Source: JBMNQS01 sp050944255
GTDB taxonomy: Bacteria; Bacillota; Clostridia; Christensenellales; Maliibacteriaceae
Direction of reading: 5' to 3'
DNA length: 38,698 nucleotides
Assembly: GCA_050944255.1 (NCBI GenBank)
Contig: JBMNQS010000013.1
Location: 1 to 38,698 of the forward strand
A model generated the notes under the pieces. It searched no databases and was not told the DNA's origin. It was given only the letters and a program-made list of their open reading frames with translations. Made by a program: the position numbers and the translations under genes. Shown piece by piece: positions 24,038 to 31,272 of the stretch. Every line of letters begins with the position of its first letter. Position 1 is the stretch's first letter.

Positions 24038-24544
24038 ATGACAATTTACGAAAAATGGCAGGGGTACATCGCTGCGGAGGGCCTTTCGCAGGAGCAGCAG
24101 CAGCTTTTATGGAATCAGTATTACACCTGCGAATCCGGGGTTTACGAAAAACTCCTCGGTGAAAAGCGCAACCGCCTTGAAGGCACCTACGCATCCCTTG
24201 CCGAGGAATTTGAGTTGGAAGAACCCCTGATGATGGGTTTTCTCGACGGCGTCAACACCAGCCTTGAAGAGGCAATTGATCTGGAGGGCATCCACGAAGA
24301 CACGCCCCTTGACATCACCATCGATTGGGAGAAGCTCTACTTCAACATGCATAAGGCCAAGGCGCCGTGGCTGTATGGGCTTGAGCAGTGGGACAATGTG
24401 CTTGACGCCGGGCGGCGCAGGCAGATCGCCCGCGATTACCGCCTGAGTGTGCAGGCTTTTTCAGGCAAAGTGGCCGGCAGAAACGATCCGTGTCCCTGCG
24501 GCAGCGGTAAAAAGTATAAAAAGTGCTGCGGCAGGAGCGCGTAA
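24038..24544 (+). CDS. SEC-C motif protein
   Basis: A 168-residue soluble acidic protein whose last 20 residues contain the zinc-binding SEC-C motif N-D-P-C-P-C-G-S-G-K-K-Y-K-K-C-C-G, as at the C-terminus of SecA. The preceding 145 residues are helical and unassigned. Such proteins are widespread and poorly characterised; the motif usually mediates protein or nucleic-acid contacts. The ATG has GGGAG about 7 bases upstream. A structured repeat begins 4 bases after the stop codon, and the terminator hairpin now lies some 290 bases downstream. Confidence 0.8.
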   Translation: MTIYEKWQGYIAAEGLSQEQQQLLWNQYYTCESGVYEKLLGEKRNRLEGTYASLAEEFELEEPLMMGFLDGVNTSLEEAIDLEGIHEDTPLDITIDWEKLYFNMHKAKAPWLYGLEQWDNVLDAGRRRQIARDYRLSVQAFSGKVAGRNDPCPCGSGKKYKKCCGRSA

Positions 24545-24548
24545 ACCG

Positions 24549-24832
24549 GATAAAAAGTTTTTTGAGGGGTTATTAGGGGGCCAAAGCCCCCTAATTTTAA
24601 TTTCGTGGGCAAGGCTGCGAGCCGCAGTGAGCGTTTCGAAGGCAACCGCCGAAGGCGGCTCTTGGCCGTAGATCGACAGACCCAAGGGGGCCGACCCTGT
24701 GCGGCCGCAGCACAGGCCTGCCCTTTAGGGTGCTCCTTTCAGGGTTTTCCGGCCGCTGCAAAAACTGTCCGTCGGTTTTTGCAGCAGGAAAATCCCTGGA
24801 AAGTCAAAAAAACAAAGTTTTTTGACGGCCTC
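24549..24832 (+). repeat. Structured repeat element, copy 1
   Basis: An element of about 280 bases whose partner lies inverted at 27786-28017. It contains a terminator-like hairpin (ATTAGGGGGC / GCCCCCTAAT with T-rich tail, 24572-24600), a hairpin with arms GCTGCAAAAAC (24755-24765) and GTTTTTGCAGC (24775-24785), and a terminal hairpin of GTCAAAAAA / TTTTTTGAC near 24803-24826. Bases 24674-24765 are identical to copy 2. It carries a 59-base insert (about 24615-24673), absent from copy 2, that holds a further CCGCC-GAA-GGCGG hairpin. No open reading frame in it looks real. Confidence 0.85.
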
Positions 24833-24833
24833 A

Positions 24834-24864
24834 AGCCTGCGGAATTCCGCAGGCTCTTTTTTTA
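24834..24864 (+). terminator. Intrinsic terminator, probably of the SEC-C gene
   Basis: AGCCTGCGG (24834-24842), AATT and CCGCAGGCT (24847-24855) are followed by CTTTTTTT on the plus strand. It now lies on the far side of repeat copy 1 from the gene it would serve. Confidence 0.75.
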
Positions 24865-24873
24865 TCCTAAATA

Positions 24874-25488
24874 TCAGTATCCCATTTTTTCGTCCACCAG
24901 CCAGAGCTCCATATCCTTGGCCTTTGGCGGCCGCTCCATGCATACGCTGATGTTGCAGATGCGCTCGGGGCTGTTGCAGTCGCTGCATTTGCCCGTGACG
25001 GTGCAGGGCGTGTTCCGTCCCAGGCGGGCGCAGTTGGGCGGCGCCGCGTCGTTGGCGATGCGTTCCCTGGGGCTTCTGCCGCGCTGGACGATCTTGTTTT
25101 CCCCGATGATCATAATCAGCTTGCAAAAGGGCATGATGGTGGCGGCCGTGCGGTTGCCGCGGTTATCCACATTCCATACCTGCCCGTCGATGGTCACCGC
25201 GTTGGCGCTGCACAGGTATACATCCGAGAACAGGGCGCTATGGATAGCTTCATCGCGCAGGTGCGCCGGCACGGCGGTATGGGAATGCCAGGCGATCCCC
25301 ATTTTTTCAAGGTCGGCGGTCAGGTTCATCCCGCCGATGGTCATGCTGCCGCCCAAACCCACGCTCTTTTTGCCCTCGAGCGCCTGCAAAAGCGCCTCAC
25401 GGGTTTCTTCGGCGGTTTCGAAGCGGCGGGTCTTGAATCCCCTCGCCACCAGATTTTTTTCTATCTTGCTCCAGGTTGCCCTCGGCAT
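24874..25488 (-). CDS. LUD-domain (DUF162, YkgG-like) protein, copy A
   Basis: A 204-residue soluble protein of the LUD/DUF162 family related to LutC. It has S-V-G-L-G-G-S-M-T-I-G near residue 42, N-A-V-T-I-D-G near 95, and the N-R-G-N-R-T-A and I-M-I-I-G-E-N-K-I blocks. The C-terminal part holds C-x2-C-x5-C (C-S-D-C-N-S-P-E-R-I-C), then M-E-R-P-P, and ends in L-W-L-V-D-E-K-M-G-Y. LutC works in lactate utilisation, but no lutA/lutB are nearby, so the role here is open. AAGGGAG is well spaced before the ATG at 25488. It follows its paralogue by 16 bases. Confidence 0.82.
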   Translation of the reverse strand: MPRATWSKIEKNLVARGFKTRRFETAEETREALLQALEGKKSVGLGGSMTIGGMNLTADLEKMGIAWHSHTAVPAHLRDEAIHSALFSDVYLCSANAVTIDGQVWNVDNRGNRTAATIMPFCKLIMIIGENKIVQRGRSPRERIANDAAPPNCARLGRNTPCTVTGKCSDCNSPERICNISVCMERPPKAKDMELWLVDEKMGY

Positions 25489-25504
25489 TGTTTTTACTCC
25501 CTTC

Positions 25505-26113
25505 TCAGTAACCCAGTTCCTGATCGACCAGCCAGACTTCCATATCCCGCCCCTCAGGCGGCCGCTCCAGCGCCACGGTCACGTGGCACATTCTATCGGG
25601 CGACTTGCAGTCGTTGCATAAATCCGTCTTGGCGCAGGGGGTGTTCAATTCGAGCCGCCGCGCGTTTTGCGGGCAGGCCACCCTCCGTATCCGGTCTACC
25701 GGCTTTTCATCGTTTCGGGTCAGCTTGTTCCTGCCGATGACCATAATCAGCTTTCCCGGCCCGCCGATCATCGTACCGATGCGGTTGCCCGCCCCGTCGA
25801 TGTTGACGATCATTCCCCCGGGAGAGATGGCGTTGGCGCTCATCAGATAGACGTCCGCCAGGAAGGCCTTTTTGGTGATTTCCCCGCGCTGGCTGTCGGG
25901 CACGCGCCAGTGCCAGTACACTTCATTGCCCCGCTGCCTAAGCGGCTCCTCGACGCCGATCTCCTGGATGGTCACCGAGCCGCCGATGCCCACGGATTGC
26001 TCCGGCTCGATGGCGGCCAAAAGCGCGTCGCGCACCTGCAGCACGCTTTCGAAATACTGCGTCCTGAATCCTTTTTTTTCCAGCACGCCTACAAGGTCCC
26101 TGAATGCGGACAT
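25505..26113 (-). CDS. LUD-domain (DUF162, YkgG-like) protein, copy B
   Basis: A 202-residue paralogue of the downstream gene, aligned along its whole length: S-V-G-I-G-G-S-V-T-I, N-A-I-S-P-G-G, G-A-G-N-R-I-G, M-V-I-G-R-N-K-L, and C-N-D-C-K-S-P-D-R-M-C near the C-terminus, ending L-V-D-Q-E-L-G-Y. Both copies keep the three-cysteine motif, so it probably matters, perhaps for metal binding. The frame is open to 26182, but GGAGG at 26124-26120 fits ATG 26113 (6-base spacing) and sits too close to ATG 26119. It is the first gene of a two-gene minus-strand operon, divergent from trpB2. Confidence 0.82.
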   Translation of the reverse strand: MSAFRDLVGVLEKKGFRTQYFESVLQVRDALLAAIEPEQSVGIGGSVTIQEIGVEEPLRQRGNEVYWHWRVPDSQRGEITKKAFLADVYLMSANAISPGGMIVNIDGAGNRIGTMIGGPGKLIMVIGRNKLTRNDEKPVDRIRRVACPQNARRLELNTPCAKTDLCNDCKSPDRMCHVTVALERPPEGRDMEVWLVDQELGY

Positions 26114-26317
26114 ATCCATCCTCCTTTTACGCTTCAAAACGATAGCAAATACATTATAGCAAAAAGCCATGAGGGAGAACAACCTTTTAAAAAGTGCGCG
26201 GCCTGCCGGACAAAAAAGATTGCGTCCGCGCCGCTGCGGTGGTATACTGATGGGGATTCGCCCGTGCGGAGGCGGATAAAAGACAAGCTAAGACGAGACG
26301 AGAGGAGAACATTTTTT

Positions 26318-27694
26318 ATGCCGAAAAAACGAGACATCCCATACAAAACCTATTTATCCGAAAACGACGTGCCTAAGTATTGGTATAATATTCAGGCTGA
26401 TTTGCCTATGGAACTGGCGCCGATGCTCGATCCCAGGACCCGCGAGCCCATTACCGATCCTTCGGCCATGTATCCGCTTTTGGCGCGGGAGCTCTGCCGG
26501 CACGAGGGGAGCCGGGAGCGCTACATTGAGATTCCCGGCGAAGTTCACGAGATTTACAAGAGCTACCGCCCCTCGCCCCTGGTGCGCGCCTACCGCCTGG
26601 AGGAGGCCCTTGGCACGCCGGCGCGGATCTACTACAAGTATGAGGGCAACAACCCCTCGGGCAGCCACAAGCTCAATTCGGCGGTTCCCCAGGTGTATTA
26701 CAACAAAACCGAGGGCATTACCCGCCTGACCACCGAGACCGGTGGCGGGCAGTGGGGCACGGCCCTTTCCGTAGCGGCGCAGATGTTCGGCGTGGAGCTG
26801 ACCACCTACATGGTGCGCGTCAGCTACAACCAGAAGCCCTACCGCCGCATCATTATGGAAACCTATGGCGGCAAGGTGCTGGCCAGTCCCAGCGGCGACA
26901 CGGAATTCGGCCGCAGCCTGCTGGCCGAGCGCGCGGACCATCCCGGCTCCCTGGGCGTGGCCATCGGCGAGGCGGTGGAAAAGGCCCTGACGACGCCGGG
27001 CACGAAGTATTCCCTGGGCAGCGTCTTAAGCCACGTGCTGATGCATCAGACGGTCATCGGCCAGGAGGCCAAGAAACAGCTTGAGTCCATCGGCGAGTAT
27101 CCCGATATCGTCATTGGCTGCTGCGGCGGCGGCAGCAATTTTGCCGGCATCGCGTTCCCGTTTTTGCATGACAACCTTAAAGAGGGTGCAAACATCAAGT
27201 TCTATGCGGTGGAACCCAGCGCCTGCCCGACGCTGACCAAGGGCCGTTACGCCTACGATTACTCCGATACGGCCAAGGTGACGCCCATCGTCAAAATGTA
27301 CACGCTGGGTTCGGGCTTCATTCCGCCGGGCATCCATTCGGGCGGCCTGCGCTTCCATGGCGATTCGCCCATCATCAGCGCCCTGTATCACGATAAACTC
27401 ATCGACGCCACCAGCATCAAGCAGTCCGAGGTCTTTGCCGCGGCGAAGCTGTTCGCCCAGTGCGAGGTGATCCTTCCGGCGCCGGAATCGGCCCACGCCA
27501 TCGCCGAGGCCATCCGCCAGGCGGGTGTCTGCAGGGAGACCGGCGAGGAAAAGGTGATCGTGTTCTGCCTCTCGGGCAACGGATACCTTGACCTTTCCGC
27601 CTACGACGCCTTTAATAGCGGCAACATTGAGGACGTGGAGTACACCGACGAGATGCTGGAGGAGGGCCTCAAAACCCTGCCGGAGATCGACTGA
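26318..27694 (+). CDS. trpB2: TrpB2-type tryptophan synthase beta-like enzyme
   Basis: A 458-residue PLP enzyme, longer than TrpB1 (about 400) and matching the TrpB2 class. The PLP lysine is K118 in N-P-S-G-S-H-K-L-N-S-A; the phosphate-binding loop is G-C-C-G-G-G-S-N-F-A-G near 270; T-E-T-G-G-G-Q-W-G is the substrate region. The N-terminal W-Y-N-I-Q-A-D-L-P and the I-H-S-G-G-L-R-F-H-G block are TrpB2 hallmarks. TrpB2 makes tryptophan from indole and serine without a tight TrpA partner, and is often used for indole salvage. No other trp gene is nearby. The frame is open far upstream, but GAGGAG (26302-26307) before ATG 26318 and the N-terminal homology fix the start. Confidence 0.93.
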   Translation: MPKKRDIPYKTYLSENDVPKYWYNIQADLPMELAPMLDPRTREPITDPSAMYPLLARELCRHEGSRERYIEIPGEVHEIYKSYRPSPLVRAYRLEEALGTPARIYYKYEGNNPSGSHKLNSAVPQVYYNKTEGITRLTTETGGGQWGTALSVAAQMFGVELTTYMVRVSYNQKPYRRIIMETYGGKVLASPSGDTEFGRSLLAERADHPGSLGVAIGEAVEKALTTPGTKYSLGSVLSHVLMHQTVIGQEAKKQLESIGEYPDIVIGCCGGGSNFAGIAFPFLHDNLKEGANIKFYAVEPSACPTLTKGRYAYDYSDTAKVTPIVKMYTLGSGFIPPGIHSGGLRFHGDSPIISALYHDKLIDATSIKQSEVFAAAKLFAQCEVILPAPESAHAIAEAIRQAGVCRETGEEKVIVFCLSGNGYLDLSAYDAFNSGNIEDVEYTDEMLEEGLKTLPEID

Positions 27695-27763
27695 GGGAAT
27701 ATCGGACATATTATTTTTGCCGGCAGCTTTTACGCGCTTTAATCCGGCTTAAACGAAGCTGAA

Positions 27764-27785
27764 ACCGCATTCGTAAGGGTGCGGT
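27764..27785 (+). repeat. Terminator-like hairpin, first copy, lacking a U-tract
   Basis: ACCGCA (27764-27769) and TGCGGT (27780-27785) enclose TTCGTAAGGG. The 22-base unit recurs with one change at 28024-28045, where a T-run follows. Repeat copy 2 begins immediately after it. Confidence 0.7.
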
Positions 27786-28017
27786 GAGGCCGTCAAAAAA
27801 CTTTGTTTTTTGACGGGCATGCCAGGGATTTTCCTGCTGCAAAAACGGATAGGTAGGTTTTTGCAGCGGCCGGAAAACCCTGAAAGGAGCACCCTAAAGG
27901 GCAGGCCTGTGCTGCGGCCGCACAGGGTCGGCCCCCTTGGGTCTGTCGCCCTTGCCCACGGAATTTAGATTAGGGGGCTTCGGCCCCCTAATAACCCCCA
28001 AAAAGAACTTTTTTGAC
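27786..28017 (-). repeat. Structured repeat element, copy 2 (inverted relative to copy 1)
   Basis: Read on the minus strand it follows copy 1 almost base for base, apart from lacking the 59-base insert. Stem arms are conserved (GCTGCAAAAAC / GTTTTTGCAGC at 27867-27857 and 27846-27836) while the loop between them is different (10 bases here, 9 unrelated bases in copy 1). The terminator-like stem keeps ATTAGGGGGC / GCCCCCTAAT but has a TTCG-type loop instead of CAAA. The outer ends carry inverted GTCAAAAAA motifs. Confidence 0.85.
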
Positions 28018-28023
28018 AGTCTG

Positions 28024-28054
28024 ACCGCATCCGTAAGGGTGCGGTTTTTTATTT
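28024..28054 (+). terminator. Intrinsic terminator, probably of trpB2
   Basis: ACCGCA (28024-28029) pairs with TGCGGT (28040-28045) and is followed by TTTTTATTT. It is the second copy of the hairpin at 27764, and a close relative ends the NCS2 permease gene. Confidence 0.8.
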
Positions 28055-28232
28055 GGCGCTGCAAGCGCCGGCGGTACTGCCGCCGGAGGATGGAAGAGGC
28101 TGCACGCGCCTGCCCTGCCAAGCGCCATGCCCAGGATCCAGGCTTATCGCCTTTTTGGCCGGCGCAGCGGCTGAAAAGGCCGGGCAAAAACGCTGCACCG
28201 GCAAACTTTTTTGAATTTTGGATACGTCCTTC

Positions 28233-28261
28233 TTGCACTGACAAAAGCGGTGTGATACAAT
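28233..28261 (+). promoter_or_regulatory. Promoter of the NCS2 permease gene
   Basis: TTGCAC (28233-28238), a 17-base spacer and TACAAT (28256-28261) predict a 5' leader of about 130 bases. Confidence 0.7.
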
Positions 28262-28267
28262 TCGGAA

Positions 28268-28384
28268 AGGTATTTGTACAGACGCCAAAAACAAAGCGTG
28301 CGGCTATGGCGGCGCGCACGGGGCGTATCCTGCTTGTAAAGCCCTGTGGGCGCACGTTTGATGCCAGCGTTTTGAATGATAAAT
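28268..28384 (+). promoter_or_regulatory. Structured 5' leader of the NCS2 permease gene
   Basis: CGTGCG at 28297-28302 can pair with CGCACG at 28315-28320 or with a second CGCACG at 28351-28356. GGGC (28321-28324) can pair with GCCC (28341-28344). These choices are mutually exclusive for the first arm. It does not match the purine, xanthine (NMT1) or preQ1 riboswitch consensus as I know them, and no terminator U-tract follows. Confidence 0.35.
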
Positions 28385-28398
28385 AAGGAGGTCTTTGA

Positions 28399-29814
28399 TT
28401 GAACACCGACGTTAAGAACAGCGGTTATCTGCCCGATGAGCGACCGCCATTTTGGAAGCTGATCCTGTACGCCCTGCAGCAAATTGTGGTCATGTTCCCG
28501 GCCACCATTCTCGTAGCCCTCATTACGGGCTTCCACCTGGACATCACCATTTTCGCCAGCGGTTTGGCAACGCTTTGCTTCATTCTCATCACCGGAAGAA
28601 AGATCCCCCTGTATTTTGGTTCCAGCTTTTCTTATCTCTCGGCCATCATCGGTCTGACGGGCGGCGTTGAATTTGGACAAGTCCTGCCCGATGCCGTCAT
28701 TTCCGAAGTGCAGTTCGGCATCATGGCCAGCGGCCTTGTATCCATTGCCGCGGGTTTCATCGTCAAGCAGTTCGGCAGAAAAGCCATTGAAAAGGTACTG
28801 CCCTCCACCGTCACCGGCCCCGTGGCCATGGTCATCGGTCTGACGCTGGCGGCCACCGCGCTGGGCGACGCCGCGCCTGTACAGGGCGGCACAGGCATTG
28901 CCGCCACCGACTGGGTATGGGTGATCTCGCTGGTAACGCTGCTGGCCACCATACTGGCTTCGGTCTACTTAAAGGGCGTATGGGGGCAGCTTCCGCTTCT
29001 TATCGGCCCCATTATCGGCTGTATCACGGCGGCCATCGTGCTTGGCGTCACAGGGGAAAGTCTGTTTCGCACGCTGCCCGACGCGGCCGGCGGGTATACG
29101 CTGGTTCCGGGCGTGCTCTCGCTGCCTCACGTCACCTGGCCTAAGGCCTCCTGGGCGGCCGTTGCCGCCATCATGCCCATTGCCATCGCCACCATCCCCG
29201 AGTCCACCGCCCACGTGTTCCAGCTGGACATCTATGTCAACAACCTGGCGCGCAAAAAGGGCAAGAAGGATTACGACATCGGAGACCGCCTGGGGCATAA
29301 CCTCATCGGCGACGGCGTCGGCGACATAGTGGCCGGCCTTGTGGGCGGCCCCGCGGGTACCAACTACGGCGAAAACATCAGCGCCATGGCCATCACCCGC
29401 GTGTTCTCCGTGCCCGTTTTAGTCACCGCCGCCATCCTGGCTATGGTGGTTGCCTGCTTCACGCCCCTGGTCAATATCATTTACGCCATCCCGCAGGCGG
29501 TTATCGGCGGCATCGAGGTGTACCTTTTCGGCGCCATCGCGGCCCAGGGCATTGCCATTATGATCGAAAACAGGGCCGACATGTTCAGCGCGCGCAATAT
29601 TGCTGTCATCGCCGTGATCATGATCGTGGGCCTTGGCGGACAGTATCAGTTCGGCGGCAATATCCCCTTCTTCGGCCTTCAGGTGCCCTGCGTGGCCGGC
29701 GCGGCCATCGGCGGTATTTTGCTCAATCTGCTGCTCTCCATCGGAAAGAAGAAGCAGCCCGATACCTCCGCGGCGCCTGCGCAGCCCATCGCCGACGGCG
29801 CGGCGGAAGAATAA
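28399..29814 (+). CDS. NCS2-family uracil/xanthine permease
   Basis: A 471-residue inner-membrane nucleobase:cation symporter with about 12-14 hydrophobic segments. Family features are the N-terminal L-Y-A-L-Q-Q-I-V-V-M-F-P-A-T, Y-F-G-S-S-F-S-Y-L near residue 75 (the UraA-type N-terminal motif), A-T-I-P-E-S-T-A-H near 260 with the substrate-binding glutamate, and G-G-P-A-G-T-N-Y-G-E-N near 315. The last motif in this form points to uracil transport, as in UraA, more than xanthine; the specificity is inferred. It starts at TTG 28399, with AAGGAGG at 28385-28391 spaced 7 bases away. It has its own promoter and terminator. Confidence 0.9.
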   Translation: MNTDVKNSGYLPDERPPFWKLILYALQQIVVMFPATILVALITGFHLDITIFASGLATLCFILITGRKIPLYFGSSFSYLSAIIGLTGGVEFGQVLPDAVISEVQFGIMASGLVSIAAGFIVKQFGRKAIEKVLPSTVTGPVAMVIGLTLAATALGDAAPVQGGTGIAATDWVWVISLVTLLATILASVYLKGVWGQLPLLIGPIIGCITAAIVLGVTGESLFRTLPDAAGGYTLVPGVLSLPHVTWPKASWAAVAAIMPIAIATIPESTAHVFQLDIYVNNLARKKGKKDYDIGDRLGHNLIGDGVGDIVAGLVGGPAGTNYGENISAMAITRVFSVPVLVTAAILAMVVACFTPLVNIIYAIPQAVIGGIEVYLFGAIAAQGIAIMIENRADMFSARNIAVIAVIMIVGLGGQYQFGGNIPFFGLQVPCVAGAAIGGILLNLLLSIGKKKQPDTSAAPAQPIADGAAEE

Positions 29815-29865
29815 AACCGGCCATACGGATATCTTTCAAGGATTCCAGCTAAAAAGCTCAACTGA

Positions 29866-29897
29866 AAACCGCATCCGTACGGATGCGGTTTTTTATT
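29866..29897 (+). terminator. Intrinsic terminator of the NCS2 permease gene
   Basis: AAACCGCATCCGT pairs with ACGGATGCGGTTT (29867-29892 region), followed by a T-run ending TTTTTTATT. The stem is nearly the same as the trpB2 terminator. Confidence 0.85.
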
Positions 29898-29944
29898 AGT
29901 CCTGTTGCCGTTCTTTATATTCTTGGCCCTTTATGCGGGCAGAA

Positions 29945-31081
29945 CTACTTTTTCATCATCATCAGCCGCATGCAGGCGGTGGCCGCGCGCCGCAGGTTGA
30001 GCGTAGTGTTCTCAATGGACTCGGTGAGGGTCATGGGTTTTGTAATGATGGAAAACGCGGCGGTGACGCCGTGGTCATAGACTTCCTCATATCCCTTGCG
30101 GATAGCGCCCGAAAGGCAGATCACCGGCACATTGTGCTCCTTGGCCACCCGGCCGATGCCCACGGGCACCTTGCCGTACATGGTCTGGAAATCGGTCTGG
30201 CCTTCGCCTGTGAACACCAGGTCCGCCTTGGCGATCCTCTCCGACATCCGTGAGGCTTCCACGGTGATTTCGATGCCGGGCCGAAGGCGTGCGTTCGTGA
30301 AGGCCATCAGGCCGGCGCCAAGGCCGCCCGCCGCGCCCGCGCCGGGCACGTCCAATACGTCGCGGTCAAGCTGCTTTTTGATCAGCTTGGCAAAATAGGC
30401 CAGGTTTTCGTCCAGCTCCGCCACAAGGCTGGGCGTGGCGCCCTTTTGCGGGCCGAATACCGCCGCGGCGCCGTTTGGGCCGCACAGCGGGTTGTTGACG
30501 TCGCAGGCCACCTGTATATCGCAGCGGGAGAGCGCCTCGTGGGCGCCGGAGACATCGATGGACTTGACTTTCTTCAGGCTTCCGCCGCCGACCATGCCCA
30601 GCGCCTCGCCGTTTTCATCCCGAAAGACGATGCCCAGCGCCTGCGCCATGCCCAGTCCGCCGTCGTTGGTGGCGCTGCCGCCGATGCCGATGATGATGCG
30701 GCTGCACCCTGCGTCCAGCGCATGGATCATCAGTTCGCCGGTGCCGTACGTGGTGGTTGTCAGCGGCGAGCGCTCTTCCTTGGTCAGCATGGGAAGGCCC
30801 GACGCCGCCGCCATCTCGATCATGGCGGTTGTTCCGTCCTCGGTGATACCGTAGTAGCTGTCCACCATCCGCCCGAGAGGATCGTGTACCTGCACGCTCA
30901 CGGTCTTGCCGCCCATGGACATTAGGAGCGTATTGACGGTGCCTTCACCGCCGTCGGCCATGGGGATTTTATCCACGTTGGCTTCGGGATCCGCCGCCAG
31001 CACGCCCGCCTCAATAGCGTTGGCGATTTCAATAGCGGACAGGGCTCCCTTATAAGAATCCGGGGCAATTACTACACGCAT
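29945..31081 (-). CDS. glxK: Glycerate kinase (glycerate 2-kinase, type I)
   Basis: A 378-residue cytoplasmic kinase phosphorylating D-glycerate, the GarK/GlxK family. The start V-V-I-A-P-D-S-Y-K-G-A-L-S-A and the P-M-A-D-G-G-E-G-T loop near residue 41 are the clearest signatures. Others are G-I-G-G-S-A-T-N-D-G-G-L-G near 135, P-G-A-G-A-A-G-G-L-G-A near 245 and V-F-T-G-E-G-Q-T-D near 290. Length is normal. GGAGG is about 8 bases upstream of the ATG. It converges with the NCS2 permease gene; glycerate kinase can follow glyoxylate produced from purine breakdown, but no other gene of that route is here. The product would be 2-phosphoglycerate, which enters glycolysis. Confidence 0.95.
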   Translation of the reverse strand: MRVVIAPDSYKGALSAIEIANAIEAGVLAADPEANVDKIPMADGGEGTVNTLLMSMGGKTVSVQVHDPLGRMVDSYYGITEDGTTAMIEMAAASGLPMLTKEERSPLTTTTYGTGELMIHALDAGCSRIIIGIGGSATNDGGLGMAQALGIVFRDENGEALGMVGGGSLKKVKSIDVSGAHEALSRCDIQVACDVNNPLCGPNGAAAVFGPQKGATPSLVAELDENLAYFAKLIKKQLDRDVLDVPGAGAAGGLGAGLMAFTNARLRPGIEITVEASRMSERIAKADLVFTGEGQTDFQTMYGKVPVGIGRVAKEHNVPVICLSGAIRKGYEEVYDHGVTAAFSIITKPMTLTESIENTTLNLRRAATACMRLMMMKK

Positions 31082-31123
31082 TTGTCGTCCTCCACCTCAT
31101 AGAAAAAACTAAAAAGCATTATG

Positions 31124-31154
31124 AGTATACCACAATTTTACGTAAAAAGCTCAA
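31124..31154 (-). promoter_or_regulatory. Possible promoter of the glycerate kinase gene
   Basis: The minus strand has TATACT (31129-31124) about 45 bases before the ATG. The best -35 (TTGAGC, 31154-31149) is 19 bases away, so this is a weak call. No clear promoter was found for the divergent gene at 31273. Confidence 0.35.
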
Positions 31155-31272
31155 AAAATTTTCAGTACCGTTTGCCCGGAAGGCTATTTCTTGTCCAAAC
31201 AGCATTCTATCTTGGGGCATACCCGCAATATACTGTAGCAGCCAAAGATGATACGCAAAAGGGGAGAGGGGC

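Noticed and set aside
24605..25621. Plus-strand open frame of 338 codons opposite a LUD gene
   Set aside because: It runs through the structured repeat and antisense to a clear LUD gene, and its translation has no family features.
24549..28017. Composite transposon formed by the inverted repeats
   Set aside because: No transposase or integrase lies between or inside the copies, and the enclosed genes look like ordinary chromosomal metabolic genes. The copies may have inserted independently.
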